64,000 nt of DNA from Triops longicaudatus (Eukaryota > Arthropoda > Branchiopoda > Notostraca > Triopsidae): assembly GCA_022885665.1 (NCBI GenBank), contig JAGQDJ010000187.1:1-64000 (forward strand), written 5' to 3'. Made by a program: the position numbers and the translations under genes. Below are positions 1 through 10,018 of the stretch, one piece after another. Each line of letters begins with the position of its first letter. Position 1 is the first letter of the stretch. The notes under the pieces were generated by a model. That model ran no database searches, was not told the DNA's origin, and saw only the letters and a program-made list of their open reading frames with translations.

Positions 1-61
1 AGAGGCAATAAGACCACTTTAGGCAAGGGACATAGAAATCATACACATTAACATGGATTAA

Positions 62-644
62 TTACAAATTCCATCTGCCAATCACGTTGGGACCCAAAGT
101 TTTCCATTCCTGCTGTGTCACCATTGCTTGCTCGAGCCCTTCGCTATTCACTAGAACACACGCTCCAATATATGACGCACGATACCGATCCGGAGACGCG
201 TGAACCTTTATAAAAAAAAATAATAGTAATAAAATTAATAAATGAAAAGATATCGTCTTTTTTTTACTTTAGGTTGAATATTCGTTGGTGCGAAACGTTT
301 TAACTCGGATTCAAATCTCGGTACAAATCTTGGACGCATGCTCACCACCAGTTACGAAAACACTCTTCCACGTGTGTTTCCTAATGTCAATTCCACATTC
401 CTAGTGACATGATTAGCATTATTTTTCAATGTATTTTATCCATAGGCTAACGTTGCCTAGTCAGCTTTCACCACTAGGTGTTGAACCCCTTCATTATCCA
501 ATCCCCACGCTTCTGGATGAAATAGACTTGAAACCTTCCCGTATCCAAGGCTAAATCACTAAAATTTTACAATTTAATTCAAACTCTCGAATTCATCAAA
601 TATTTTCATTACCTCCAAGGAAGTTCTTTGCTGTAAGCTCCAAA
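62..644 (-). pseudogene. Actin / actin-related protein gene, 3' part, damaged
   Basis: Four minus-strand pieces give the C-terminal third of an actin-fold protein: 613-644 (reads FGAYSKELPW), 460-550 (LFHPEAWGLDNEGVQHLVV), 268-400 (ECGIDIRKHTWKSVFVTGG, then SMRPRFVPRFESELKRF) and 62-205 (SYIGACVLVNSEGLEQ, stop TAA at 62-64). The order and spacing match actin subdomains 3 and 1: the LFxPxxxG block, the KCDxDIRK block, the LSGG nucleotide-binding loop, and the WIGGS/QQMWISKQEY C-terminus. Two defects are visible. One extra base at about 341-350 shifts the frame between VTGG and SMRP. No GT follows the codon where the 460-550 piece should end (the next bases are TAGG). No actin N-terminus is recognisable before the neighbouring gene begins at 1516. 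It diverges from conventional actin, so an actin-related protein is more likely. I infer a truncated pseudogene, although sequencing errors could explain the frameshift. The actin-fold identity is fairly sure; the 613-644 exon is weak. Confidence 0.75.
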
Positions 645-932
645 CTAACAAGTCTATGATGAAAATTAAAATTTTAATTCCTTGATATGCTTTATTAATT
701 TATTGAGAAAATCACTGCGTTAACTTTTTTACTTGGTAGCAATGCAACTGGCCATAATTGGGCTTTCAAAGATAGTCTCTTCCACGCATTCCAGAAAGTA
801 TGTTTGCGTTTTGCAACTACGCCTACTACGATATCATTAACCAACGCAACATCGATAACATCAACAACAATTAACGACACCAACAACTATTTTCCACATC
901 AACGACTGCTGCCAGCTTATAGTACGACTACA

Positions 933-1104
933 GTATTTACCATATTACGCCTCTCACGGCGAGACTAGGCAATCCCGTCCATTTTGCGTGCGCCATTAAG
1001 GTTCCCTCCTCTGACATTTTCTTTGTTCGTTGAAGGGTAAGGTTCAAGATAACGTACGTGATTCCGTGATCTCGCTAGATGACACTAGTGAATCTGGTAA
1101 AGAC
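933..1104 (+). mobile_element. MITE family A, copy 1
   Basis: This begins with TTTACCATATTACGCC and ends with GATGACACTAGTGAATCTGG followed by TAAAGAC, as do the copies at 4994-5208 and 40915-41114. It has no coding capacity. The middle is diverged and shorter than in the other copies, and no clean target duplication is visible. Confidence 0.65.
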
Positions 1105-1515
1105 GGCGCTAAACGTGAGGTGTATACGTAAATGATTTGCTGGGAAACTAATACAACTTGGAAATTATCACAAAACTCGTTTACGGATCATAGTTTGCAT
1201 ACTTTAATTCAAAATAAGTACGACTCGTGTTATTAATGGAGATTATCAAAAGTGAATTACTGTAACGAAAGATTAAGCTAAGCAATACAAGGGGTAATAA
1301 TGTAAAAATAACGTAAGGTACAAATAAATTGCTTGGAAATGAAGTGCACAAATCATAAACCGAAAAATATTCTGTACAAACTTAGCAGTACACTCCAACA
1401 CAGAATGACAGAAATGTGCTAAGGAAATGGCATAGGTAAAATCGTACACCCATAAATACTCTTTAGTGACTTCAGCGAAGAGACTTTTTCAGAACTACGC
1501 CACGTACATCAAACA
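1105..1515. other. Intergenic, AT-rich
   Basis: I see no coding signal or known RNA here. It probably includes the 3' UTR of the minus-strand ionotropic receptor gene. A possible minus-strand AATAAA (TTTATT on +) lies at 691-696, rather far from the stop. Confidence 0.4.
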
Positions 1516-4500
1516 CTAAAAGAAATACCTCCTGGACACAAGTAATATTTGCGCAAAAGCTTCGCACAGAAAAGTCACAGTTGCGATAGGAATTCCTACT
1601 GCGAATATAAAAAACAAGCTTTTTGTCTTGTCTAGTGTGACAACTGGGTTAGGTTGCCGGTAATCTGAAACTCGCCGACAGAATTTATTGCGTAGGCGGT
1701 ATAACACGGTTGAGTATTGCAGAATACCATGGTCCATGATACGGAGATATCTATCACACACAAAATAATTGTATAACTGAAATCAATGCAAGTTAAGCAA
1801 AGAGTTACGTTATAGATACAATACTTTCTTAATGTGAATTCTTTTTCTTGTCAAATTTCATTATTATTGTTATTCTTATCTTATTATTATTATTAGTATT
1901 ATTGTTATTAATATTATTATTATTAGTTTTATTATTATTATTTGTGAGAAGGGAGCGTTTTCTGCTTTTTTATTCTTATTTTTATTTCATTTTATACTTC
2001 ATATCAACGCCTGTTTCGTTAATATTCCTAGTAAGAAGTTTAATATAAAAAAAATACTTAACATACCCCAAGTTGAGAACCAATGACGTAGCCGAATTTT
2101 TAGGAAATAGCCACGTCACTAGTTCCATACTAATGGGCTCTTTTGCTATCATCATGGCACATTGCTGGTGTTCGACATAATCTTTGTCAATAAGGAACTC
2201 CAAGAAAGACTTGGACTAAAAATGTCAACATTTTGACAAATAAGAGATTAATCACGTATTTTTTCTCGGCATCTTCCAGGACTTACGCCAATGAAAGCAA
2301 ACTTTCCAGATCGCACATTTTTCACGATGGCAATGTTATCAATTTCAGTTTTTCCTGCGTTTTTCTTCAACCGCTCTTTAATACGGGCAAAAGCGCCTTC
2401 AGTGGCATGCTGCAGTGTTGGACATAAAAACTCATGCTTGGATTAATTTAGGAATATGTACGAAATATAGACGCAATGAAAAATGTAAAAGAAAATTTTA
2501 CCGCGAAAAGCTTGTTTTGGAAATCTAAGCCCAAAGTAATCACTTCCAGTCTATTGTTGTCAGCCAATTCTGTGAGCGAGTTAACCAGTGGGTAAGGTTT
2601 GGGAACCATAATGGAGGAGGTGAGGATCGAAGTGTACACGTACCCACACGTCAGGGCTACAATACTCCAAGCGCCCACAACAAATCGGCACGGTAGTCGT
2701 CTTATTGGACTGTCCGTTCCTAGACAAAAGCAGTCGGTATTTTTCTATTATATATAAAAATTTCTTTTTCTTTCGGGGTTTTAAGCAGTTACTTGTTACA
2801 GTTTTCTTGTTACAGTACAACTGGAAACTAAATTGGGTTTTATATAAAAATTGAGTATTATATAAAAAGAAACTACTCATTAACTTTTTATAAAACTATA
2901 ATGTTTTGTATGTAAATTAAGCTTTATAATTATTATTATTATTTTTTTTAACTTTTATTTTTTATTTATTATTATTATTTATTTTTGTCATTTTTTTTAC
3001 CTTGGCTCAGAAGCATTTGGGATACAATTACGATTTGTTTTCCGACAGCTTCAAGGTAGGAAGTTTCGTTTCTGTTCAAGCATCCAAGAACGAGAACGAC
3101 AACGAAGGCTGTGTTTGTCAACAAGAGCCAAACCTAGTTGGACAAATAATAGGATTACTATTTCTCTTACTCATTAATATGTGTATAATACATTAAACTG
3201 GAAGGGTTTGAGCACTGCCGATAAATCGTTACGAAAATCGGGTGCGCCGATCAAAATTGACGTGGTTATAATCGACGTCGCTGAAGTTAAGACATCCATG
3301 TCTCTGATCGCTTCGCCCGAAGTTATGTATAAGCTAAACGCACAGTCGATTTTCTGCCCAAACCAAATTCAAAAGATTATTTTTTCTATTTATTTATGGA
3401 TTAACATTCATTCTAGGATATTTAAAAGTGTAGTGCACTTGAGCTGGGGACCACGCTGTCCCATAGGTGGCATTACAAGCACAATGCATGGCTTCTCCAC
3501 GCCATCGAATGTTTTCACTTCAAGCGAACGGAAATTGGCCAAAACTGATTAGGTCATACCTCAAAAACTAATTATCGGATGGCAATATTGTTTTATCTAA
3601 AAATTAATTTCAAAAATAATCTTGAACAAGTCGAAGCCCAATTTTTAAATGTATTCTTCCCAAAAAAATGAGAAAATTGGGTTCCATTTTGCAAACTTAT
3701 AAAGTAACGTTTCGCAAAAACCTCTTCGAGGTGCATTAGGCTTAATATAACTTTACATTACTATCGGAAAGTTGTTCTGAAATATTGAGCGTATTTCGTG
3801 ATATGGCCTGACTAGTCTCCTGTGTTATTCACCCATAAGAGCCTTAAGTGCACCGTAGCCTTAAAGAGTGTGAAAAATATTTATGAATGTACCCTTCTGT
3901 AAGCCATGCTAGCAAGTCCGTTCCAACTGCCATTGAACCACCCGCCAATAGATATTTTTGACCACGGTTGAGAAGGTAAAGTCAATGTATAGTTGATTTT
4001 AAAAGCCCGCACAATGTCGTTTACCCAATCCATGTAAATTCCTTGAGGCGTCACGGTTCCGTTTTGGTGGCGAATCAAACTCAAAAAGTTCAGGAACTGC
4101 ACATGAACATAGGATGATTAATATAATGAAAAAAGGTTATTTACCACTTTTTGCAAGATTCACTTTTCTAGCCAGAAACCGTATGGTACTTTCTCCAGAA
4201 AAAATCGACCCAAACAAACCCGCGATACGAACGCCACCTTGTGACGCTAGGATAGGTTACGGGTCAAAAGCATTCGGTAAGCGTTAAGTGGCAAGCTGCC
4301 GTGGCAATAGGCGAAGAGCAGTTTGTTTCGTCGATTTTTTTTAAAAAAAAAGTGCTACACATAAAATGTATTGTTCACTTTTCCGTCTATGAAAAAAAAC
4401 CTTTTTTTAGTATGCAGGTTTCTTAAAGAAATCTTAGTAAATGTGTTGAAATAACTCATTAAAAACCGAGCAGCTATATTTTCACACTTGAAAAGCTTTT

Positions 4501-5793
4501 AGAACTGAAAAAATTGCGAGTGTGTAGTTAAAGAGTACCTAGTTTAAATTCAGTTGTTTTCGGTTCCGATCCTTAAGTTCGAGCCAAGCTTGAGTCTCGT
4601 TTAGATACATTTACTAACAATTCGGTTGAAAATTATATAAAAAAACCCCGGAAAAGTGGTCAAAGGCTACGGAGAAATGCCTGGAAATTAAGCGCTGAAT
4701 ATGTCTTTGAACAATACTCAGCCCTTAATTACGGTAGTTTTTACTACTAAGCCTTACTTACATCGACTGTGCCAAGTTTGAAAGAGCGCCGTTGTAAGAA
4801 TTCCTTAGCAGCTGTGTTTCTTTCTTCGAGCATGTTTAAATGGTCTCCGTTGTACTCGGCGTGTTTTGCGTCGCCATTAAGCCAATCAATCACAGCTTTC
4901 TGAAAACACCCGGGGCAGTCCTGAAAACTCAAAAATATTTGTTTTGAAGGATTTTGCTCTATGTAAAACGATCTACAAATAAAAAATTCCATAGTCTTTG
5001 CTAAATTCACTAGTGTCATCTACCGAAGCCGTGGAAACTACGAATCCGCCATAAGGCTAACAACTGCCAGCCTTTCACTTGGACCAACAATGAAAATGCA
5101 ATGGGGAACGAGGGGAATCTCAGAGCCTTATGGCGCCCTCCAGTGTTTTAGTGTTTAACGGCGGATTTCGCACTTTCTAGCCGTTAGGGGGCGTAATTTG
5201 GTAAAGACTATAGCTAACAAAATTCCATATCTGTTTAATTTGTAAGCTTACCTGCGCTAATTTTAAATAAATAAATGCAGATTTCTTAGGTATGTCGCAG
5301 TATTCCACGAGCAAGAATAAGAATGCTTGTTCTACAGACTTTTGGGGGAGTTTCCGTGCGATACGTTGGGATTCTTTACATTTTGCGAACACAATAATCT
5401 TATTCCATTTCTCGGTGCCAAGAAGCGGGTTTAATGTCGGGCCTGCTTGTAGTAAAAAAAAATATATAGAATTGTCACTTTTATTTTTTCCCTGGTCATA
5501 TTTGAAACGTTTTCCTCACTTGTGTACCGGGAAGTTACTTTATACCGAGGATTGATTCTAATATGATTTTCCACCAGTTTCAGAGCCGCAAGTGAAGGTT
5601 GATATAAGCTATTAACACTTTTCCATGATTTATCATGCAAAATTCCTATCGAAAAAATAATAATAAATCAATAAATAAAAATAAAAAGTGCAAGCAATAT
5701 TTTGTACCAACCTACGATTACCGGACTTGCCGTTGCGAGCGATAAACAAATTGTAGAAAATAAATAAACGCGTCTCGTGAATGCAAAATCCAT
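1516..5793 (-). CDS. Ionotropic receptor (variant iGluR-type chemoreceptor), 11 exons, 594 aa
   Basis: This is a likely ligand-gated cation channel of the divergent IR family, acting in sensory neuron membranes. Exons (5'->3', minus): 5712-5793, 5520-5645, 5252-5445, 4762-4920, 3893-4096, 3192-3353, 3001-3133, 2502-2719, 2287-2409, 2067-2215, 1516-1750. All junctions are GT-AG and keep frame, giving 1785 nt. Residues 1-27 form a signal peptide (MDFAFTRRVYLFSTICLSLA). Residues 28-187 are a short amino-terminal region. S1 starts near 188 and contains GIYMDWVNDIVRAFKINYTL, GSWNGLASM and an Arg in AIRDMDVL placed like the glutamate-binding Arg. M1 is about 310-327 (VWLLTNTAFVVVLVLG). M3 is about 366-385, with WSIVALTCGYVYTSILTSS resembling the SYTAxLxSxL block. 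S2 follows, and M4 is about 561-580 (LFFIFAVGIPIATVTFLCEA). The 331-nt third intron is mostly a MITE. It is shorter than IR8a/IR25a. The subfamily and ligand are unknown; the family assignment is strong. Confidence 0.9.
1863..1950. repeat. ATT microsatellite
   Basis: Interrupted (TTA)n run in the last intron of the ionotropic receptor. The plus-strand Leu/Ile-rich open frame across it is an artefact of the repeat. Confidence 0.9.
4994..5208 (-). mobile_element. MITE family A, copy 2 (with TA target duplication)
   Basis: This 215-bp non-coding element sits in intron 3 of the ionotropic receptor. On the minus strand it starts GTCTTTACCAAATTACGCC and ends GTGAATTTAGCAAAGAC, giving imperfect terminal inverted repeats (GTCTTTxCyAAATT). 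It is flanked by TA at 4992-4993 and 5209-5210. A TA duplication is typical of Tc1/mariner-driven MITEs (Stowaway-like). It occupies most of the intron and leaves both splice sites intact. Confidence 0.75.
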
Positions 5794-6743
5794 GAGAATT
5801 TCACTCAGCTTACTCACAACTCGGAAAAGACTGACGAAACGCCAAAAGTGATATGCATCTTTCCGAGCGTTTTTTAGTAGCTACCTGGTAATGCGCACGA
5901 CTTTGTCAAGGGCAATAAACACACGCGTGTTACATGTTAATCTTTGCGTGCGTCTATTGATGATACGAGAAATTTCTTCCTGAAAAGAAAACAAAGGAAA
6001 CAATGTTTTCCTACAAGTTCTTGGAAGTAGCTTCGTGACTTACAGTTTAAAGATTGATTATTAATACCGAAGAAATTAATAACGGAAAGCTCCAAAATGG
6101 GGGAATGTCAACGCACTGCACAGTTCGTGTTCAAAATAAGATGAAGGAATGATAGCCGGTGACGTCACTGATTCACTTTTAGTTATCTATTTTAACTTCA
6201 AGTTTACAATTATCAAATATTATGCTGAAGAAACGGAACTGGTTCGAAAGAAGGTCAAGAAAGGAATGAAGCTTGCAGGTTTGGTGCGCTAGGTTTCATT
6301 CTCGTCAACAGTCAATTTTAACATTTCAGCGGGCGGCTATGGGATTGACTATTGGATAATAATGAAATATTTAACGAGTTTAGAGCCTTATGCTGTACTT
6401 GAACATCGAGTTCAATTTGAATTAGTTTTCTTTAAATGATAACATGTTTCCTTCCAGATTCAATAGGGAACAATTTTCATTCGAAATAGAATGAAGTAGA
6501 ATGAACACGAAATAGAATGAACATAAATTCTCAAAATTTCTAATTGCCTTGTACTGCGTGGCATAAACTTCACTGGGCAAAAATAAATAAATAAGGTCAT
6601 AAGAAATAAATAAAACAAAAGTAAATAAAGAAAATACAAATAAAGAATAAATAAAGAAGTAAAAATAGATAAATAGAAGAAAATTTAAAAAATGAAATTT
6701 AATGAAAAGTATCCTGTCAATTTCTGCCAAAGTGACTGACATT
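5794..6743. other. Intergenic between ionotropic receptor and gustatory receptor
   Basis: Both flanking genes are on the minus strand. The stretch holds the putative promoter of the ionotropic receptor (next to 5793), a copy of repeat family B (about 6130-6350) and an A-rich AAATAAA-type simple repeat at about 6577-6700 just beyond the gustatory receptor stop. The 106-codon minus frame here only reflects that simple repeat. Confidence 0.5.
6130..6350 (-). repeat. Dispersed repeat family B, copy 1
   Basis: The reverse complement closely matches 14789-15020 over about 200 bp. Shared stretches include TTTCTTGACCTTCTTTCGAA, CGTTTCTTCAGCATAATATT and GTGACGTCACCGGCTATCAT. It has no coding capacity and its ends are not defined. 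Confidence 0.75.
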
Positions 6744-8052
6744 TCACTTAAATGTCTGAAGGAAGATAATAGAATACGTCACGACAAGACTTGTCATGGA
6801 TAGTAAAGTGCCGTTTGTTACTCTAAACATGCTCAGTGGCTTCACAGACCACTTACTAACGTGCAAAAACATTAAAAAATCACGAAACTCGTGTCGCTCT
6901 TCCACGGTAAGCTCGCTTAATGCATTGTTGAAGGTGTTGCTCATGTTACACTTAAATTCTTTAAACTGGTTTGACAATGTGTTACACATGTTCGTCCCAA
7001 CAATGAGCTGAGCTAAGAAAACTGCTTGAACGTAAAAACTGAACAAGGCGACGTCAAGGTAGCTAAGAGTCATTCGTTGATTGTTGAGAGCTTGCTTTAC
7101 AGCTTGCAGTGACCAGAACAAAGTGCTGGAAATCTCCAAGAAAGCGGCCACGTAGTTTGTAAACATTAAAAAATTAAAGATTCCCCCCGCTTTTTTAACC
7201 AGCTGATTCAAGTGTTCGTAACGATTCCATAAACGATTCAGTGATTCTTTGTAGGTTCTGCGCGCCACAATACGAATTTCTTCTTTATGATCTTCATTGC
7301 AGCATGTAGGTTAAAATTACTTTAGACTTTAAGAATTTGAAATTATGAATCAATTTACCCGTTAAAGCATGATTTTCCGGTTGAAGTTTCACGCTCTCAA
7401 AATCATCCACGAATGACTTTTCGATTTTGGTAAGAGACAACGCCAGGTACCGAAACGCGAAACTGGGTATTGTATGCCCAATCGCACCCAAAATCAATTG
7501 ATGAAATACTATCACTATGTACAGTGTATACACAAGGTAGAAACTCGCAGAGTTTGTAAATGACGCATAATTTAATATAGAACTGTTTACATCAGGATAT
7601 TGCAATCTAAAGTAGCCAATGTAAGCCACCCTTGCAAGCACGTGGAGAGAGAGGAAAGAGCTGAAAGCATAGTACGAAGTTTGGATCGAAATTGGCTCCA
7701 AAAGTTCTTCAAGCAATCGCCAATTTTGCAGGAATTGATAGATCGAGTGTCTTTTCCAGGTCAGGACAACAAGGGAGAGTAAAGCATGGGGTAGTTTCGT
7801 GTAACGTGTTATTGTGATAAGGAGTTTTTCCGTGGTTTGGTCACTCTGAGTGTGAATCTGCGAATGGCAACTAAAGGCGAGTTCGGCGCATAAACCAATG
7901 CCGATAAAGCAGAGTATTGCAAACCGCAGACACAACAGTGGTTTGTTTGTGGGTAAAGGGCGTTCCCATGAAATTAGAGCATTGGAGATGAAAGTTAACT
8001 TAGAAAGAGGAGACATATTTCTTTCGAAAGGTAGCACGAAATGACGCGACAT
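6744..8052 (-). CDS. Gustatory receptor (insect-type 7TM), 2 exons, 413 aa
   Basis: This is a likely seven-transmembrane ligand-gated ion channel of the arthropod Gr family (inverted topology, N-terminus inside), used in contact chemoreception. Exon 1 is 7359-8052 (ATG at 8052) and exon 2 is 6744-7291. The 67-nt intron at 7292-7358 runs GTAAAT...AAG, phase 1, and restores the frame as ...HALT-D-HKEEIRIVARRTY. The length of 413 aa is normal for the family. The C-terminus carries the Gr signature: a conserved block HVSKWSVKPLSMFRVTNGTL and then TYSIIFLQTF, fitting TYhhhhhQF. Several hydrophobic helices are visible, for example LLCLRFAILCFIGIGLC and SFYLVYTLYIVIVFHQL. The ligand cannot be read from sequence. 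The start is chosen as the first ATG after a stop. The family call is strong. Confidence 0.9.
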
Positions 8053-8524
8053 TCTTGGTTGCGTTTCACTGTAGTTTGGCGACTGAATGATTCCGATGTT
8101 GGCAACTCAAGGTGTATGAAGCGAGTTCTTTATAAAAAATGCATACTATGGTTTCTAGGTTGCTGTTGTGTGCTACCGATCAGAAATAAGCTCCTTGTTA
8201 TAAGGCAAAAGGCGTTGAAACAAGCTGTCGCTATTTGAATAAGTTATAAAGGAAACGTATTTGTCAACAGGTACTCGGAGCTTAACAATAGGAACTTAAT
8301 TCTAGGAAGTGCCAGGGCTCACAAAAGTCGGATGAAAGTAATAGTAATAGTGGATAAAATCAAACTAAGCAAACGAAACATTGTTCGAATCGCGAACACT
8401 TCTACTAAAAAGTTTCTACTGAAAACTATATTTTTTTTCAGAAAGTAAGTAAAGAAATAAAAAATGAGACGAAAAACAAGAAGCGATTCTTTAACAGAAT
8501 CAATGAATATACAAAGAATCATGT
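8053..8524. other. Intergenic, putative upstream region of the 6744-8052 gene
   Basis: No gene is recognised. It lies 5' of the gustatory receptor and runs up to the tRNA cluster. The short open frames look random. Confidence 0.4.
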
Positions 8525-8596
8525 GGTTCGTTGGTCTAAGGGTATGATTCTCGCTTTAGGTGCGAGAGGTCCCGGGTTCAAATCCCAGACGAGCCC
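8525..8596 (+). pseudogene. tRNA-Pro-derived locus with UAG anticodon (likely pseudogene)
   Basis: This 72-nt cloverleaf is nearly the same as the intact tRNA-Pro(AGG) at 9382-9453 but with five changes. A C-to-T at position 3 makes a T-G acceptor pair. There is one D-loop change. Two anticodon-loop changes turn TTAGGGT into TTTAGGT, so positions 34-36 read TAG. One T-stem change leaves a C-A mismatch. The B box GGTTCAAATCC is intact, so transcription is possible. A UAG anticodon would read CUA (Leu) while the body is that of a proline tRNA. Decay is the simplest reading. Confidence 0.8.
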
Positions 8597-8801
8597 AAAC
8601 TTTTGCAATCAGTGATTCTGCCATCTGAATTTTGAACCTTAATCAATTAATTAAAAAAGAAAATTGCGAATCTTACCAAGGAATCTTACTTTGGTAGAAT
8701 AGAACAGTTAAAAAAATCATTCAGTCCCATTTTGAAAGAACTCAAACCAACCACCTTTTTACGTCTCAGCGCGAAAGATCAGTCAAGATCGGTAAAAACA
8801 A

Positions 8802-8873
8802 GGGCTCGTCCGGGATTTGAACCCGGGACCTCTCGCACCCAAAGCGAGAATCATACCCCTAGACCAACGAGCC
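8802..8873 (-). tRNA. tRNA-Pro (anticodon UGG)
   Basis: This is a full 72-nt cloverleaf on the minus strand. The acceptor stem is GGCTCGT/ACGAGCC. The anticodon stem CTCGC/GCGAG encloses the loop TTTGGGT, giving anticodon TGG. The T arm is CCGGG TTCAAAT CCCGG. Internal A and B boxes are intact, and there is no intron or encoded CCA. Confidence 0.95.
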
Positions 8874-9381
8874 ACGTGATTCTCCCGCAAAATCGTTGAT
8901 TCCATCAAGAAAATCGCTTCCATTCGAAGAAAGTTGAAAAACTAGCTTGAACCGGAGTTTAAGCATTGGAACTCTTGATCCTATGCCATCCAATTTTCTG
9001 AGTAAATCGTTTAGACTTGAGAATCGTTTTGAACCGTGACAAGGATACAGAATCATTGATTCCAAACATCATCAAACATAAACAATCAATGAATTTAAGG
9101 ACCTTTCACAGCGGAAAAAGTTTCAAAACTCTAAGCCAAAGAGATACGCGATTCTCTCAAAGATTCACTGATTCTCTAACCGGAATCACCGGATTGAAAG
9201 AAGGCTTACAACCCGTATCGTCCGGTATTCAAGAAACAATGAAATTGACGAATTTTGCGGTACTAATCCTTCTGTAAGACAAAGGAGGTCGTTGTGCTTA
9301 CGTCAACCAAAACTTTTTCTTTCACGCGTTCAACCGCTTGAACCACTTCACTAATTTATTGAACCGCCATAAGAAATTATC

Positions 9382-9453
9382 GGCTCGTTGGTCTAGGGGT
9401 ATGATTCTCGCTTAGGGTGCGAGAGGTCCCGGGTTCAAATCCCGGACGAGCCC
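9382..9453 (+). tRNA. tRNA-Pro (anticodon AGG)
   Basis: This canonical 72-nt proline tRNA has acceptor GGCTCGT/ACGAGCC, anticodon loop TTAGGGT (AGG, becoming IGG) and T arm CCGGG TTCAAAT CCCGG. All stems pair. Its flanks are homologous to those of the 8525 locus. Confidence 0.97.
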
Positions 9454-9683
9454 GACTTTTTGGAATCAGTGATTCTGTCCTCTGAATTTTGAACCTTAAA
9501 TAATTTCTTAAAAAAGAAAATTTTGAATCTTATCAAGGAATCTTTCTTTCGTAGAATAGAACAGTTTAAATAAATTTATTCAGTCTAAATTAAAAAATGT
9601 GACTCAATATGCACACCGGAAAAACAAATTGGCTACCTTTTTAGGTCCCAGCGCGAAAGATCAGTCAGGATCGGTAAAAATTA

Positions 9684-9755
9684 GGGCTCGTCCGGGATTT
9701 GAACCCGGGACCTCTCGCACCCTAAGCGAGAATCATACCCCTAGACCAACGAGCC
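9684..9755 (-). tRNA. tRNA-Pro (anticodon AGG)
   Basis: This minus-strand copy has all stems intact and anticodon loop TTAGGGT. Together with the 9382 tRNA it forms a divergent-strand pair that repeats the arrangement of 8525 and 8802. Confidence 0.97.
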
Positions 9756-9946
9756 ACGTGATTCTCTCGGAAACTTACTGATTCTGTCCATAGAATCGCT
9801 CAGGTTCAGTGAAGATTTAAAAGCTCTGTTGAACCACTGTTTAAATATTCAAGATCTTGAACCTAAGCAATGGAATCTTTAGATGAAGCGCTAAAGCTTT
9901 GAGAATCAGCTCAAACCAGTAAAGAATCATTGATTCTTAAAAACTT

Positions 9947-10018
9947 GGGCTCGTCCGGGATTTGAACCCGGGACCTCTCGCACCCTAAGCGAGAATCATA
10001 CCCCTAGACCAACGAGCC
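9947..10018 (-). tRNA. tRNA-Pro (anticodon AGG)
   Basis: This is the third intact AGG copy, on the minus strand. It shows no base difference from 9684-9755 in the stems or anticodon loop. It is the last member of the cluster. Confidence 0.97.

Larger units (their letters stand above)
8525..9755. repeat. Duplicated tRNA-Pro pair unit
   Basis: The unit 8525-8873 (tRNA +, about 205-bp spacer, tRNA -) is repeated at 9382-9755. The spacers align: both carry GTGATTCTG, CTGAATTTTGAACCTTAA, AGAATAGAACAGTT and CAGCGCGAAAGATCAGTCA. This shows segmental duplication, not independent insertion. The second spacer is slightly longer. Confidence 0.85.

Noticed and set aside
3420..3560. Minus-strand open peptide (VEKPCIVLVMPPMGQRGPQL) inside the ionotropic receptor
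   Set aside because: It lies in the 539-nt intron between exons 3893-4096 and 3192-3353, which join perfectly in frame without it, and it shows no iGluR resemblance.
6422..6742. 106-codon Phe/Leu-rich minus-strand frame that looks like membrane protein
   Set aside because: Produced by the AAATAAA simple repeat just 3' of the gustatory receptor stop.
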